NCBI RefSeq assembly: GCF_032854445.1
Contig: NC_088305.1
Location: 18,339,717 to 18,403,716 of the forward strand
DNA length: 64,000 nucleotides
From: Liolophura sinensis
Taxonomy: Eukaryota; Mollusca; Polyplacophora; Chitonida; Chitonidae
Direction of reading: 5' to 3'
Both the position numbers and the translations under genes were made by a program. This document shows positions 11,272 through 22,684 of the stretch, piece by piece (the first letter of the stretch is position 1; each line of letters starts with the position of its first letter). The notes beneath the pieces were generated by a model that was not told the DNA's origin, searched no databases, and saw nothing but the letters and a program-made list of their open reading frames with translations.

Positions 11272-12063
11272 AGCCAAGAATCGTGCAGAATCCAGCATCA
11301 GATCCGTTTTCTCGTCACGATAACAATCGCAATTGTGTTGTAACCGGATTTGACGAAACCCTCAAACCGTGACGTACATTTGACCTACTAAACTTTTGTT
11401 TTCGACACGCTTTATTGCTCCCGAGGGGGTTGTCATTAAGGGCCCAATTAAAGTCAATGTATAATTAAAAGCGTGTACATGAAACAAACTTAGGGCATTG
11501 TGAATGTATTGAGAACCACAATATTCTGGTATTATAATATTTTTTCTTTTAAAAATGACATTAAATATTTTTGAAGAATTAAACGTGTATGTTTCATTTT
11601 TAAAAATTATTTAATTCAAAGATATGTTCATTGTGCTATTACATTTCTCTAAACGAATCAATTTGCCTGTTGTGCCAAAAAATATGACACCTCTATCGCA
11701 GTCATCCTTCGGAAAGTTTTGCTTACCTCCTGATTATTTAGTAATCTTAACGATTTTTCTTTCTTTGTATGATAATTCATGTCGGGACTGAGGAAATGAC
11801 AGAAACAATACAAAGAACACTACGAAAATATTATTTTGAAAAAAAGACGATAACAGATATTAAACAAGAAATTATGGAAAAATCGTATACCGTTATGAAC
11901 GAATGCCAGGTGGTATCATTTACCATTAGAGATGTTTAGATGGCACAAATGCTGATTTATTTGTGGGGTGAGGCTAGAAAATGACAGATAACTGCACTGC
12001 TTCAGTGTATAAGGTGGATGTCAGAGCATACTGACATATATCAAACATGAAAAACCTGTTGAC

Positions 12064-12268
12064 TGTCACGCGTGACCCACAGGTTTAGAAGTTTCTACCT
12101 CGTCAAGATTCGTCTTGATTCTATCAAGATGATTCCTCTCGTGGGAAGGCCTCTCAGTAGGTTTCAGATAGTTGTGTGTTTCCCTCGGACTTTCTCCGGT
12201 TTCCTCCCACCATAACGCTGACCGCCGTCGTATAGGTGAAATAAACACCAATCAGTCAATCAATCAGC
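12064..12268 (+). mobile_element. SINE fragment with TCAATCAA tail
   Basis: Core (tttctccggtttcctcccac) followed by gccgtcgtataggtgaaata and a TCAATCAA-repeat tail. Confidence 0.6.
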
Positions 12269-12617
12269 TAATCATATCCCTCAAGACGACTAGAATTATT
12301 CGTAGACATTATATCGAACAGTTAGGACATCTCAGGCCATGATTTTTAAAAATGATAAAACACATTCAAAGAAGCCATTTCTTATCCCACTGAAAACAGC
12401 GTTGACTGAAGAAGAACATTTTCCGTAAATTCATAAAGTTATTACTTCGTTCAGCTTACTGTTGAAAAAGAGTAGGTTGTGCAATTTCGATTTGGACAGC
12501 GTTTAGTTAATCCATGTTGGTGGCTTATTTGGAGTATGATAAACAAAACGAGAAAACATTATGATAAAATTCCAATATGTCACCACTACTTTAAAATTAA
12601 TAAATCTTCTGTTTTTA

Positions 12618-12757
12618 GGTCTGGAAGAACCCTGCGAATGGTTTTGTGTTTCGCCAGACTCGCTTTCTACGACCATAATGCTGGCCGTCAGTTCTAGGCC
12701 GCCGTCGTATAAATGAAATATTCTTGGATACGGCGTACACCACCAAACAAATAATTG
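12618..12757 (+). mobile_element. SINE fragment
   Basis: Diverged core followed by ccgtcgtataaatgaaatat and ttcttggatacggcgtacac. Confidence 0.55.
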
Positions 12758-12880
12758 AACAAATTTTCTGTCTTTTTTCTCTTAGATATGCATTGCTTAA
12801 ACATTTTTAAGAAAGTTAAGAAATTGTTCAAAAGGCTTAAAATAAAAATTAAATACTAAATCATCCGCACATAATTGCCA

Positions 12881-12984
12881 CTCTTTCCGCTTTCCTTCCA
12901 TCATAATGTTGGCCAACGTCGTATAGATGAAATATTCTCGGGTACTGCAAAAAACACCAATCACTCAATCAATCAATTAATCAT
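12881..12984 (+). mobile_element. SINE 3' fragment with TCAATCAA tail
   Basis: Starts in the core (ctttccgctttccttccatc) and ends in CAATCAATCAA. Confidence 0.55.
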
Positions 12985-13512
12985 ATCTCTCAAGACGACT
13001 AGAATCATTCTTAGATAATACATCGAACAGTAAGGGCATCTCAGACTATGATTTCAAGCCTTTCAGAGAAAACTGAAAAATTTCCACGATAAAATTCTTG
13101 AGGTGCTTTGTTGTCATGGAGAGCCTTGGAATAAACTGACGTCAGCAAGGTAAAGTTCTGTTTTAGGATTCTGTGCACCATCCACTTCAGAATGTAAAAA
13201 TGTACTGACTCTCAACACATTAAAACCAAAGCTATATATTTGATTATAAATCCAACGAAAGAAATTCTCCCCTAAAACGGAGAAAATCCTGAAAGTTTAA
13301 GTCTATGTTATAAATAAATAACACGTGGATTTATGTTAATATTAAACCAAAGACTTCACGGAACGATCGTTGAAAAATTTCTTCACAATTTGCAGCTGCA
13401 TATGCCGCAAGTCTGATCATATAGTTATTTATTATTTAACCATAGCTGGAATACATGTATAGTCACAGGCAGAATTAAGTGCTATACGTGTTAACTGAAT
13501 GACACAGGTATA

Positions 13513-13611
13513 TTTTGTTGATGGTTGTGGTTTTTTGTTTATGGTTGGGTTTTTTGTTTTCGTTGACGATTTTGGTTTTTGGTCGATGGTTGTGGTTTTT
13601 TGTTGATGGTT
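13513..13611. repeat. Minisatellite, roughly 20-bp period
   Basis: About five units near TTGTTGATGGTTGTGGTTTT. Copies at 28096-28194, 42670-42775 and 57493-57598 differ in T-run length. Confidence 0.65.
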
Positions 13612-14920
13612 TACAGCCATTGATTACATATAACATATAATTTGAACTGGAAAACAATATAGACGAAGACGTTTTTGTACTTATGTACCTGGTGATCCCA
13701 ACATGGTTGTTCAAACCGTGGGAAATCCAGGTGTTTTCTCTCTCAAGCATGCCTTAAAAAAATTACTGTGCGTTTTTGTGACTTTACAAGAGCTGTTGCA
13801 CTCAGTAGATCCAGAATCCAACAAAGTTTCATGTTACAGATTGTGAAACCTTCATGTACATCTACATAGAAACGAACGCAGTATAAATTTTGCGGTAAGA
13901 GAAATTTCGGATAAAGGAATAAAAATGGTGTAAAATGACGCTTTTGGTCAAAAGCAAATAACTATAAGGCTAATCACGTTTTAAGTGCAGAACCGTTCCA
14001 GAAAAGACGACAGAAACCTATTCTTAAAACTACCATCAACGGATTTTTCTTCTTCTTTAAATAATTTTTAAAAAGTGTTAACTGCTTATGTATGTACTCT
14101 AAGATTGAATGAAATTGTGTGCGTTATGTGATAAGTACTATAGTAGATTTCAAGTAATATCGTTAAACATTGGCTAGCGTTTAGAGTACATGTACGTCAT
14201 TTGACCCACACATAAAAATGGCAGGGGAATTAGTACGTGTGTACTCATCCATTAAGCTGTCACGAGACACAAACTGCCTATAGGGAGTTATAATGTGACG
14301 TATCCTTGTATTGCATTGATATGCAAATGAGGTCAAGCACGACTGCTTGGGACAGCGTCTTTCATTCACGATTTTCTACCCCCTCTGGCAAACTTTGTTG
14401 ATGATCTCTTTAACCTTACAAATCAACACCGCGTCTACAAACTCCAGTACCCACATAATATACACACTCAGGTGTTAAGACAGAAATCACTGTCAACATC
14501 TTTACATCTACAAACCGAGGTACCGGTACTTTAAACAGTAGTTCATTGGTGCGAACTATTTGCTATCACCATTCACACTGAAACCGGAACCCTGGGGCGT
14601 ATTTGAATCCCATGCACCCGTGAAAACGAGGTTTCAAATGCAAAAGTGTAACACAAGATCACTGTTCAAAAACAAGACTTTCACTCCCCATATTTTCAGC
14701 GTTAGAATGGAGTGTTACAGGAACGATATTGGCATAAATCGCCCTCTGTTTCAATTTGCACTTACGCATACGTATCAGCTGACAGGAGAATACTTGCACT
14801 CGGGTTACACACTTACAAGGATTCGAATACAGAACGGGATGTTACGAAACTACTGGACAGTAACCCGATGTAAACGTTTCAAGTCTCTAACATATTCCTA
14901 TCCTCTTACGCATTATGCGT

Positions 14921-15061
14921 TGGAAGCTCTGCCAGCCACCTGCGGATGGTCGTGGGTTTCCCCGGGCTCTGTCCGGTTTCTTTCCACCGTTACGCTGGCC
15001 GTCGTCGTATAAGTGAAATATTCTTGGGTACGGTTTGAAACACCATTCAAATAAAAAAAAT
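14921..15061 (+). mobile_element. SINE upstream of A2
   Basis: Contains ctgcggatggtcgtgggttt, the core and tataagtgaaatattcttgg, ending 255 bp before the A2 start. Missing before A4. Confidence 0.65.
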
Positions 15062-15195
15062 CTTACGCATTGTTGTTAGGCAGGTAAACAGGTCGCTCGT
15101 CAAGCTCTAGTTAATCTCGAGACGTGAAAAAACAACAAAGACGTGATACGCTTGAGGCAATGTTCTATTAAACACAGCCGGAACTGATCATTTTC

Positions 15196-15230
15196 ACGTC
15201 ATCTGACGTTGTTCTTGGATAGTATATAAA
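15196..15230 (+). promoter_or_regulatory. A2 core promoter: TGACGT inverted pair and TATA box
   Basis: ACGTCA-TC-TGACGT (15196-15209) is an inverted pair of CRE/AP-1-type half sites, and TATATAAA at 15223-15230 lies 86 nt before the ATG, leaving a short intronless leader. Confidence 0.65.
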
Positions 15231-15315
15231 GAAGGACCTTTTACAGAAGGAACAGAAACTACAACGACAGACTCCTACAAGATACCGAGATTCCCCAGAA
15301 GCTAAACTGACCAGG

Positions 15316-17737
15316 ATGATGTCATCTCCACTGACCACCGCGATACTGGGCCTGCTGTTTTGCTGTTTGGGTGTCAACAGCTTTTATCAACCAATAACCT
15401 CTACACAGTTTGATGGTAAGATAAATGACTTTTAATAAATTCGTTGCCATTGTTCATTTTTAATCTTCTCATCAATGTCCCTAAATACATTTGCTTGCAT
15501 ACGCTGATGTATATGCTTAGTGCGAGCTAAAATATGCGAAATTTTGTCCCCCGATCGGCATGAAATCGTGTTTCTTTTGTTCAGTAGGCCCCTTATGTCA
15601 TTCACAAGTATTCGAACCAAGGCAGTTTTTACTACACAATACCATTCAGTCCATTATATCGTGTGCTACAGTGCACAATTTTTGTGATTCTCACCTCAGG
15701 ACCGTCTTCGGGAAACAGACGAAAATCAATTTCTCGCCGAATTTGTCTCATCTGACTCATTTTTAATTTAAGTGACTAAGAAAAATATTTCATCCACAGC
15801 TCTCAGCTCAGCGGTGTCCAATCACCTGGGTTCATTGCTACAGATTGACCTGGAGGCCATGAACGACACCATCAACAGACTGAGTCCAGCAGTGTCCAGC
15901 TGTCTCAGCTCCATCGAGACTGAACAGGCAGCCTGTGTCCAGTGTGTCAACACATCCTGTCAAGCAAGGTGAGAACGTCAATATGTGTATAAAATTGTCT
16001 CAACAAAAAAATAAGATCGTCACTGTCATCTCGCGATCTCCTTGCTCTCTTCCCAAATGTTTTTCTAAGCCCAATTCCTACGGATTTCTCCAGAAAATCG
16101 TGATGAATTTTTCTTTTCTTAATCACAAACAAATATCTGCGTGTTCTAGTAGTTATCAGGATATTGATGATCGTTGTATAAATTCTATTTTACTCTTTTC
16201 TCCCTGTCTAGAGTGGACGCTCTTCAATGTACAACATACCACCCCACGCCCTCTTACTCCACCTGTAGTGTCAAGGCCGTCTGTGACATCAAAGGTGTTC
16301 TGCAGAAGGCGGAAGTAGCTGTTGTGGTGATTGGTGACGCCATTAAAAAGATCGCAGAGAATGTCGTTGGTGCCATCAAGAAGGTGGCAGAAAATGCCAT
16401 CAGTAAAATTGGTGACGGATTCAAGGATGCCGGAGACGCTATAAAGGATGTAGCCAACAATGTCGCATCAGGTGTGGAACAAACAGCCAACAAAGTCGCA
16501 GCGGGTGTGGAAAATGTGGCCAAGGAAGTTGGGAATGCAGTTGTTAAAGGCGCAGAAGCTGTTGGCAACGTTGTGAAAGACGGCGTGAACAAAGTCAAGG
16601 ACTTCTTCAGTAAGTCATCTGAACTTTTAGATTTGCAGGGACATAGTTAAAGTATGAGGAAAAGTTGGCGTTAAATGCAGCTGTTTGATGAAAAATATAC
16701 CCTTCTCCTCAGTAGTAACTCTTGTTAACCAATAAAATTAAGTGTGATATCTGTCTGACATTACAAGTGTGTACATAAATATTATTTCTGTGTTCTAGAT
16801 GGTCTTGGTCGCAAAAAGAGGCAAGCCCAAACTGAGCCCGTGTGTGAGAACTTTGCCCAGGACGAAGGTGCGTGTCTCTTCTACAAGAGCCAGTGTCAGA
16901 GCTGTAGCTATTTCGAATCTGGGACCACAGAGCTGACAGCCGAGGACTTAATCAGGGGAGGTAAGTCTAAAACAACTTGTTTCGCAACCTCTAAACATAT
17001 TGTGCAATGTATTTAACGCAAACTGTTTGACAAAAAGTCTTCGTTTTTGTGATAATTAGAAGGAGGAACAAAGAAAATGTATGCAAACCCGTTTATAGTC
17101 ATTATTATCCAATGAGCGCAACAGTTATCCAGCTATTTCATTGAAATTTTTCCTTTGTTCACAGTGTGTGGTCAGTCTGAGCTGAACAACTATCTAACCA
17201 TGTCAGCCGCCATTTCACGTATAGATCAGCTGATTGAGGTGGCCCAGAATTTCACGCTTTTGTCGGTAAGTCTGAGATAAACAATATTGAGCATATAGGC
17301 TTTATTACAATAAAAATAGCTTTTCATCGAAAAATATATGCACTGAGAATTTTTATCATCAAAAGGAGAAAATATGCATTTTATGCCAATGATTTTATTG
17401 GCATATTAAAAAACACTTGGGGTTAAGAGCTTAGATAACTTAGAACTGAGCCCGATATTTTTGTACTCGTATAGTCTAATCAATATGTATTAAATATTCT
17501 GAAATGTTTGTAAAGTACTTTGAAAACTGTATTTATTTTTTATTTTTTGTTCAGACTAAATTCAACCCCACTGTGTGGCAGGACAACGGCTATGCTGACG
17601 TGTTGTTTGAGTACGGAATGGTCATCGCCAATATCTCTCTGGCCGCCAGTAAGCCCATTAATCCTTACGTACCAGACGTAGCAGGACCTGTCATCGCCCA
17701 AGATGTGTTCAACAACGAACTCCCGACAGCGGCCTGA
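15316..17737 (+). CDS. Clusterin-like secreted protein with 11-mer amphipathic repeats, gene A copy 2
   Basis: Exons 15316-15415, 15800-15968, 16212-16609, 16799-16960, 17165-17265 and 17555-17737 join to 370 codons with phases 1,2,1,1,0. The start is the first of two adjacent ATGs, 86 nt downstream of a TATATAAA box. Residues 1-22 are a signal peptide ending GVNS. Cysteine cluster 1 is C68, C79, C82, C87, C96, then C108 and C114. Residues 119-217 are nine gapless 11-mers (for example VAAGVENVAKE). RKKR ends at residue 230, a furin-type site; cluster 2 is C238, C248, C255, C258, with C278 encoded in exon 5. The mature protein thus has 12 cysteines. The spacing matches vertebrate clusterin, whose alpha and beta chains are joined by five antiparallel disulfides after cleavage (family knowledge). 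Inference: secreted chaperone or lipid binder. The 11-mer domain could instead be compared with LEA or apolipoprotein helices. The name is by architecture, not by database match. Confidence 0.87.
16297..16593 (+). repeat. Nine tandem 11-codon repeats in A2 exon 3
   Basis: Residues 119-217 divide without gaps into 11-mers, among them IGDAIKKIAEN, VVGAIKKVAEN, VASGVEQTANK, VAAGVENVAKE and VGNVVKDGVNK. Hydrophobic residues recur at fixed positions with Lys/Glu/Asn between, the pattern of an 11/3 amphipathic helix. Equivalent blocks in the other A copies are at 929-1225, 30856-31152, 45170-45466 and 60286-60582. Confidence 0.85.
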
Positions 17738-20700
17738 TCACGTGACTGATTATTTGTGGTACAGAGTTCAGCTCAAAGCCATGAATACGAGAACACGTGT
17801 ATTACATTGATCTCAGAAACACAACAATATGATATGATGTATGGATTTAGCTATGTGAATGTTTCAAGTTTGTCCCTGTACAACTCACAGGCTAAGGATC
17901 ATGTGGCCAGTAAAATCACTAGTAGACAATATATTGAAATGTCAGTCTGTCCTTATCGTATAAACAAGATATAGGCTAGTAGTTTGTGTTTTGATGTAAG
18001 CTAAGATTAAACTAAGAGATAAGAGTCAATTTGTGCTAGTCGCAGACTGGTCTATTATTTGCATTAGAACATGTCGATGTGTATCTTATTTTGCACTCCC
18101 TACCTATGCGAAAATAACATAGTGGTCCATTATTTGCATGGACATAGGGCCTATTTGTTGTAAGATCTATACTCTGATCTAGAAACGATATGTGTACGTT
18201 ATATTTTTGCCTATGAATGTGCAGTAATGTATGTTCAAGTGCGATCCGATATGTGCCAAACACGGTATATGTGTAAGTTACTGACTGATGTATTATTAGC
18301 ATGGTACAGGTAATATGTGTTGAGATGCATTACCTCATGTGACAAAACCAGATATTTGTAAGTTACAGACTTGCCTATTATCTGTGCAGTAATATATGTT
18401 AAGATGTTCTCTGCTGTGTGCCAAAACAGTTAGGACTAATTTACAACTTTGTCCGTCATTTGTATGTAATGTATGTTAAAAGCCAAACAGGAAAGATTCT
18501 ACCTATGGGAGGAGACGGATAAATATAGAAATGGAAACTTTGCTTGGATAAAATAATATTCTTTCAATTTGTAACTATCTAGTTTTATTAAGTGTCTCAC
18601 ATTCGATATTGATGTTTTATATAATTTTCTTATATTAGACTGACCAGTAACTTGCAGAGGGTCGTGGGTTTCCTCCGGGCTCTGTCCGGTTTCCTCCCAC
18701 CGCAATGCTGGCCGCCCTTGTTTAAATTAGATATCCTAATCAAAATGATTTGTCCACTAACATATAGTTTATTCGTAAGATGTGTTTACGCTCTACGTAT
18801 ACTTAACACGGTATGTTTTCTTTTACTTAAAGCTACCGATTTAAATATTATATGTGTAATCATATGTGCTAAGGTGCTATTTGATTTGTTATACTGCATT
18901 GTTGCCATGGAGACAGAGTTTGATCACTGCATACTGTATGAATTGACCGATTGTTATCACAATATTGGTATGTTTGCAGATCATTGCATTTGCAATATTC
19001 AAACAGTTCAAAATCTGATCTCATTTGACATGAACAATCTGTTATTTGATGTTATTTTAAAAATGACGCTGATCTACATTTATTTTCTGACTGAATACCG
19101 AAATAAATATCGCACGTTGATCGTGACACAATATGTTAATTTGCGAATTAGTTTTATATCCACCGCCTCTATAACCAACACAACCAGTAACAGTTTAAGT
19201 TAAATTTACCTTTAGTGAATGAAATTATAAACTTGGCGTTTTCCAAACCCTGAAGAGGGATGATGCCTTCATTTCTTTATTTATTTATTTATTTGTATAT
19301 TTGATTGTTTGGTTATCGCCATACTCAGGAATGTTTCGCTTAAATAAGATGGCAGTCAGTTTTATGGATGAAGGGAACCACGGTGTCCCATCATTTTTCT
19401 TGAAATACATACATAAAAAGTTACTCTCCGAGCTCTCTTAAACACATGACCTAACATTTCGCCCAAGAAAGTGCAGTTTCAGCAGCAAATAAAAAGCATA
19501 AAATATTACCTGTGGTGCTGAAACCTAAATATGTCCACTAGAAAATAATCCTACCTGCCGACCACCCCGCCCAAATAAACTCACTAAGCGACACGAGCAG
19601 CGTGATCCGAACAAGCTTAAAGCATACGATGAATGGTGATTTCTCTTCAGCACCATAGAATATAGCTCACAGATCTTCAGATAAAACTTACTAAGTCGTT
19701 TATTTATTGATTTGATTCATGTTTTACGCCGTACTCAAGAATATTTCACTTATCCCTGCTACGTATTTATTTATTTCCTCATTTATTTATTTACTTGTCG
19801 TCCGTCCTTAGATTCATTGTAAACAATGCAGACAATGTAAACCTGAACAAGAAAAGGACAAAGTGAGGCAGAAGAAGACTGGTGCTTCACCTGTGTCTGT
19901 TATCCATCACACACAAGTCCCCGACATGTGTGAAGACGAAGTTATCAAGCCAGCAAGCTCACTATGTTGTTTGTTTTTTCATTCATCTTTTTTAAACTTA
20001 CACTTTGTGTAAGTCTGTACTTACACAAACCCTCGCCATATTCGCACACGACACACAGGGAATACAAGGTTTGTCTTACACATGTACTTGTATAATTTAT
20101 TTATTTATTTGTTTATTTTTTTTTTGATTATTTATTCATTTGTTGATTTATTTATTAATTTGTTTTTTATTTATTCGATCGGTGTTTACGCCGTACTCAA
20201 GAATATTTCACTAATACGACGGCCGCCATCATTGTAGTGGGAGGAAATCAGGTAGAGCCTGGGAGAAGCCCACGACCATCCTCAGGTTGCTGCCAGACCT
20301 TCCCACGTACTACTTGTGCAATAATTATAAAGAGCTTACCATCAGTAGATCAAGAAGGACTTCCTTAATTACATTAATAACTAAACAATCTCTGCATCAA
20401 AGCAGACATTCGTATACCAGTCGTCAACCAAAATGAACGTCCCGAGTCAATAATGGTATCACCGATTCCTAAAACGACATTTAATATAAACCACTAAAGA
20501 AGATAAGACTAAGACAAGAACCTATATATAAGGTACAAAATAAAGACAGAACCATACCAAGAAATGATGCAGTCAACAGTTTTGAATGATAATGGAAAGG
20601 CACAAGGATTTTTCGAGGTAAATCAAGAATTAAAACAAAATTAGACGATGGAGAGTGGAACCAATGAGATGTGACCAGGTGCAATCAGGCGTGACGTAGA

Positions 20701-20896
20701 CTTACATTCCTTTGTTATGTAGACCTAAGGTCACGGACAATCAGGCACGGGAACAACACCTTTCACTCACCAAGCATTTTACTCTGGGGGGAAAAAATTA
20801 CTAAAATCCGCCTGCAGCTATGCCTCAGTTGAACAGTACCGGGGCTCATAACTCTGACGTCATAGCCAAGATACCCCAGAAGCTGATCTGACCAGG
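17738..20896. other. A2-C2 spacer
   Basis: SINE core relic at 18651-18720 opens a 183-codon frame (18652-19203), not called as a gene. TTTA tail relic near 19274-19390. At about 19577 the 722-bp block of unit 1 is missing, joining ccaaataaa directly to ctcactaagcg. Hairpin at 20004-20029. Confidence 0.6.
20091..20310 (-). mobile_element. SINE copy with TTTA-rich tail, unit 2
   Basis: Same insertion as 5498-5715, with a less decayed core. Confidence 0.65.
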
Positions 20897-21843
20897 ATGA
20901 CGTCATCGCCACTGACCACCACGGTACTGGGTTTGCTGCTTTGCCTTCTTGGTGTCAACAGCATCCATCAGCCAGTAATCTCTATACAGTTGGTGGTAAG
21001 TTTACTCAATTTCAAAAAAGGTCGCTTCAAAAACGATGCTATTGTTGCTTACTAGTACACAACTCGCTGGAATTTGCAAATATGTTTTCAGCAGAGAATT
21101 TGTTTCTCAAATACACGTAACTTGATGTCGATCCATGGAGTAATAATTCCAAATTGAAATCATTTCTACAGTAAATTATTTTTAAAAAACACAGTACAGT
21201 CTAGGTTTGAATGGTTCGTTTGTTTAAAAACACAAAACGTTGGTTTGTGTCAAATATATACATATATATTTATTTATTTATTTGGTTGGTGTTTTAAGCG
21301 ATACTCAAGGATATTTCACTTTTTCGACGGTGCCCAGCATAATAGTGGCAGGAAACCGGGCAGAGCACGGGGGAAACCTACGATAATCCGCAGGTTGCTG
21401 GCAGACCATCCCACATACGGCCGGAGAGGAAGCCAGCTTGAGCTAGACTTGAACTCACAGCGACCGCAAGGTTGACAGGCTCCCGGATCATTATACTAAC
21501 AATACGTATTTAACGACACAGAACAATGATCAATGGATTAGCGTATCAAATGTTGCTTAACGCCATCAGTACTTAACAGACACCTAAATATACGATTACA
21601 ACTGCCTTAAGCTATACATGTATATTTCTCATATCACAATTATCTATTTCAAGTGTATTTCCATATAGAATCGTTTCTTTTTCCACAGATCTCACCACAG
21701 CAGTTTCCAACCACCTGGGTTCATTGATAACACATTGACCTGGAGGCCATGAATAACACCATCAACAGCCTGAGTCCAGCTGTCTCAGCTCCATCTAGAC
21801 TGAACAGAAAACCAGTGTCCAGTGTGTTAACGCATTCTGTCAA
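20897..21843 (+). pseudogene. Relic C copy 2
   Basis: Exon 1 20897-20995 and exon 2 21689-21843. It carries the C1 lesions plus a private 10-bp deletion in exon 2 (155 instead of 165 nt), just before the SCLSS codons, which confirms lack of coding constraint. IHQP follows the signal peptide where C1 has IHLP. Confidence 0.74.
21269..21494 (-). mobile_element. SINE in C2 intron 1
   Basis: Same insertion as 6678-6902. Confidence 0.7.
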
Positions 21844-22684
21844 GTAAGGGGTTTTGAAATTTCCTACAATATTCCCGATAAAATTTTGTAATTTCCCCTC
21901 TGTCGTGTCACATATTACAATGCTACTGTTTCACGTCCTACTACAAGACGGTTATACTGTATATAGAGCAATAGCTCTCGGATCTTAACCAGTAATTTCT
22001 TGTGTTTAAATAAAACTTTCAATTGCATAAGACAGAAAAAAACTCTACAAATACGAACAGACATATGGCTTAACAATAGAAATATGGCTTATATAGCAGC
22101 CACTGGACCTGTTGTTGAGAGCGGAGTTCGGAATACGACTGGTTGACAGAACCAAATCGACTCAATCGTTCCAATAACGCAACTAGATTTCTTCGATAAA
22201 GACAAATAACAACGCAAATTTCAATATTTCAGTTGAATAGAAATATAGCTTACTTTATTTGGCACATTCCATTTTACAAATAAACTGGATTTCATTCCTT
22301 GAGTGTATTTAATGATTCATATGAGATCTAAGAAACAGCTGTACATTAATCCAAACTGTTTTGTATTAGTATAGATACATCTGCTTTAATTAACATTTTC
22401 TTCAAATTGTACACTGAACATTCACTTATGGAAAGTAACGAACACATCACGATACGATAGAAAATACCGTTTCTATATATAGTTATTAAATCACAAAATG
22501 TTATCTATATATTATCTATATAGGCCGTATTCGGAAATCCCCAAGAATACTACAGTCACATATTATTATAATTACAGCAAAATTGTGTACGTATAATGTA
22601 TCTTACAAAGAACAAGCTTTAAGAATCCAACTGGACAGTATAGTTTTGTTACAAAATCATACACTATTTGAGAACAGACAAGGT
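21844..22684. other. C2-B2 spacer
   Basis: As C1-B1; candidate B2 poly(A) signal on - at 22254-22259. No gene seen. Confidence 0.5.

Larger units (their letters stand above)
11208..15315. other. B1-A2 divergent spacer
   Basis: The two promoters face away from each other over 4.1 kb. It contains four SINE fragments, a GTTGATGG-type minisatellite (13513-13611), an exact 12-bp palindrome (GTCACGCGTGAC, 12065-12076) and an octamer ATGCAAAT (14321-14328). A 150-codon open frame (14560-15012) runs into SINE DNA and is not called. Confidence 0.6.

Noticed and set aside
13513-13611. CRISPR-like or telomeric repeat
   Set aside because: Irregular T-rich minisatellite with no unique spacers, in animal DNA.
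13432-13750. Lys/Thr-rich frames on - (62-91 codons)
   Set aside because: They read the GTTGATGG minisatellite; lengths vary between units with its T runs.
14560-15012. 150-codon frame upstream of A2 (also 29119-29571)
   Set aside because: Its end is SINE core DNA, it is truncated before A5 and deleted before A4.
15168-15377. Frame antisense to A2 exon 1 and promoter
   Set aside because: Overlaps a well-supported signal-peptide exon and TATA box on +; no homologue of its own.
16297-16593. LEA or apolipoprotein gene proper
   Set aside because: The 11-mers resemble those families, but flanking cysteine clusters, the furin-type site and exon phases shared with B argue for a clusterin-like protein with this domain inserted.
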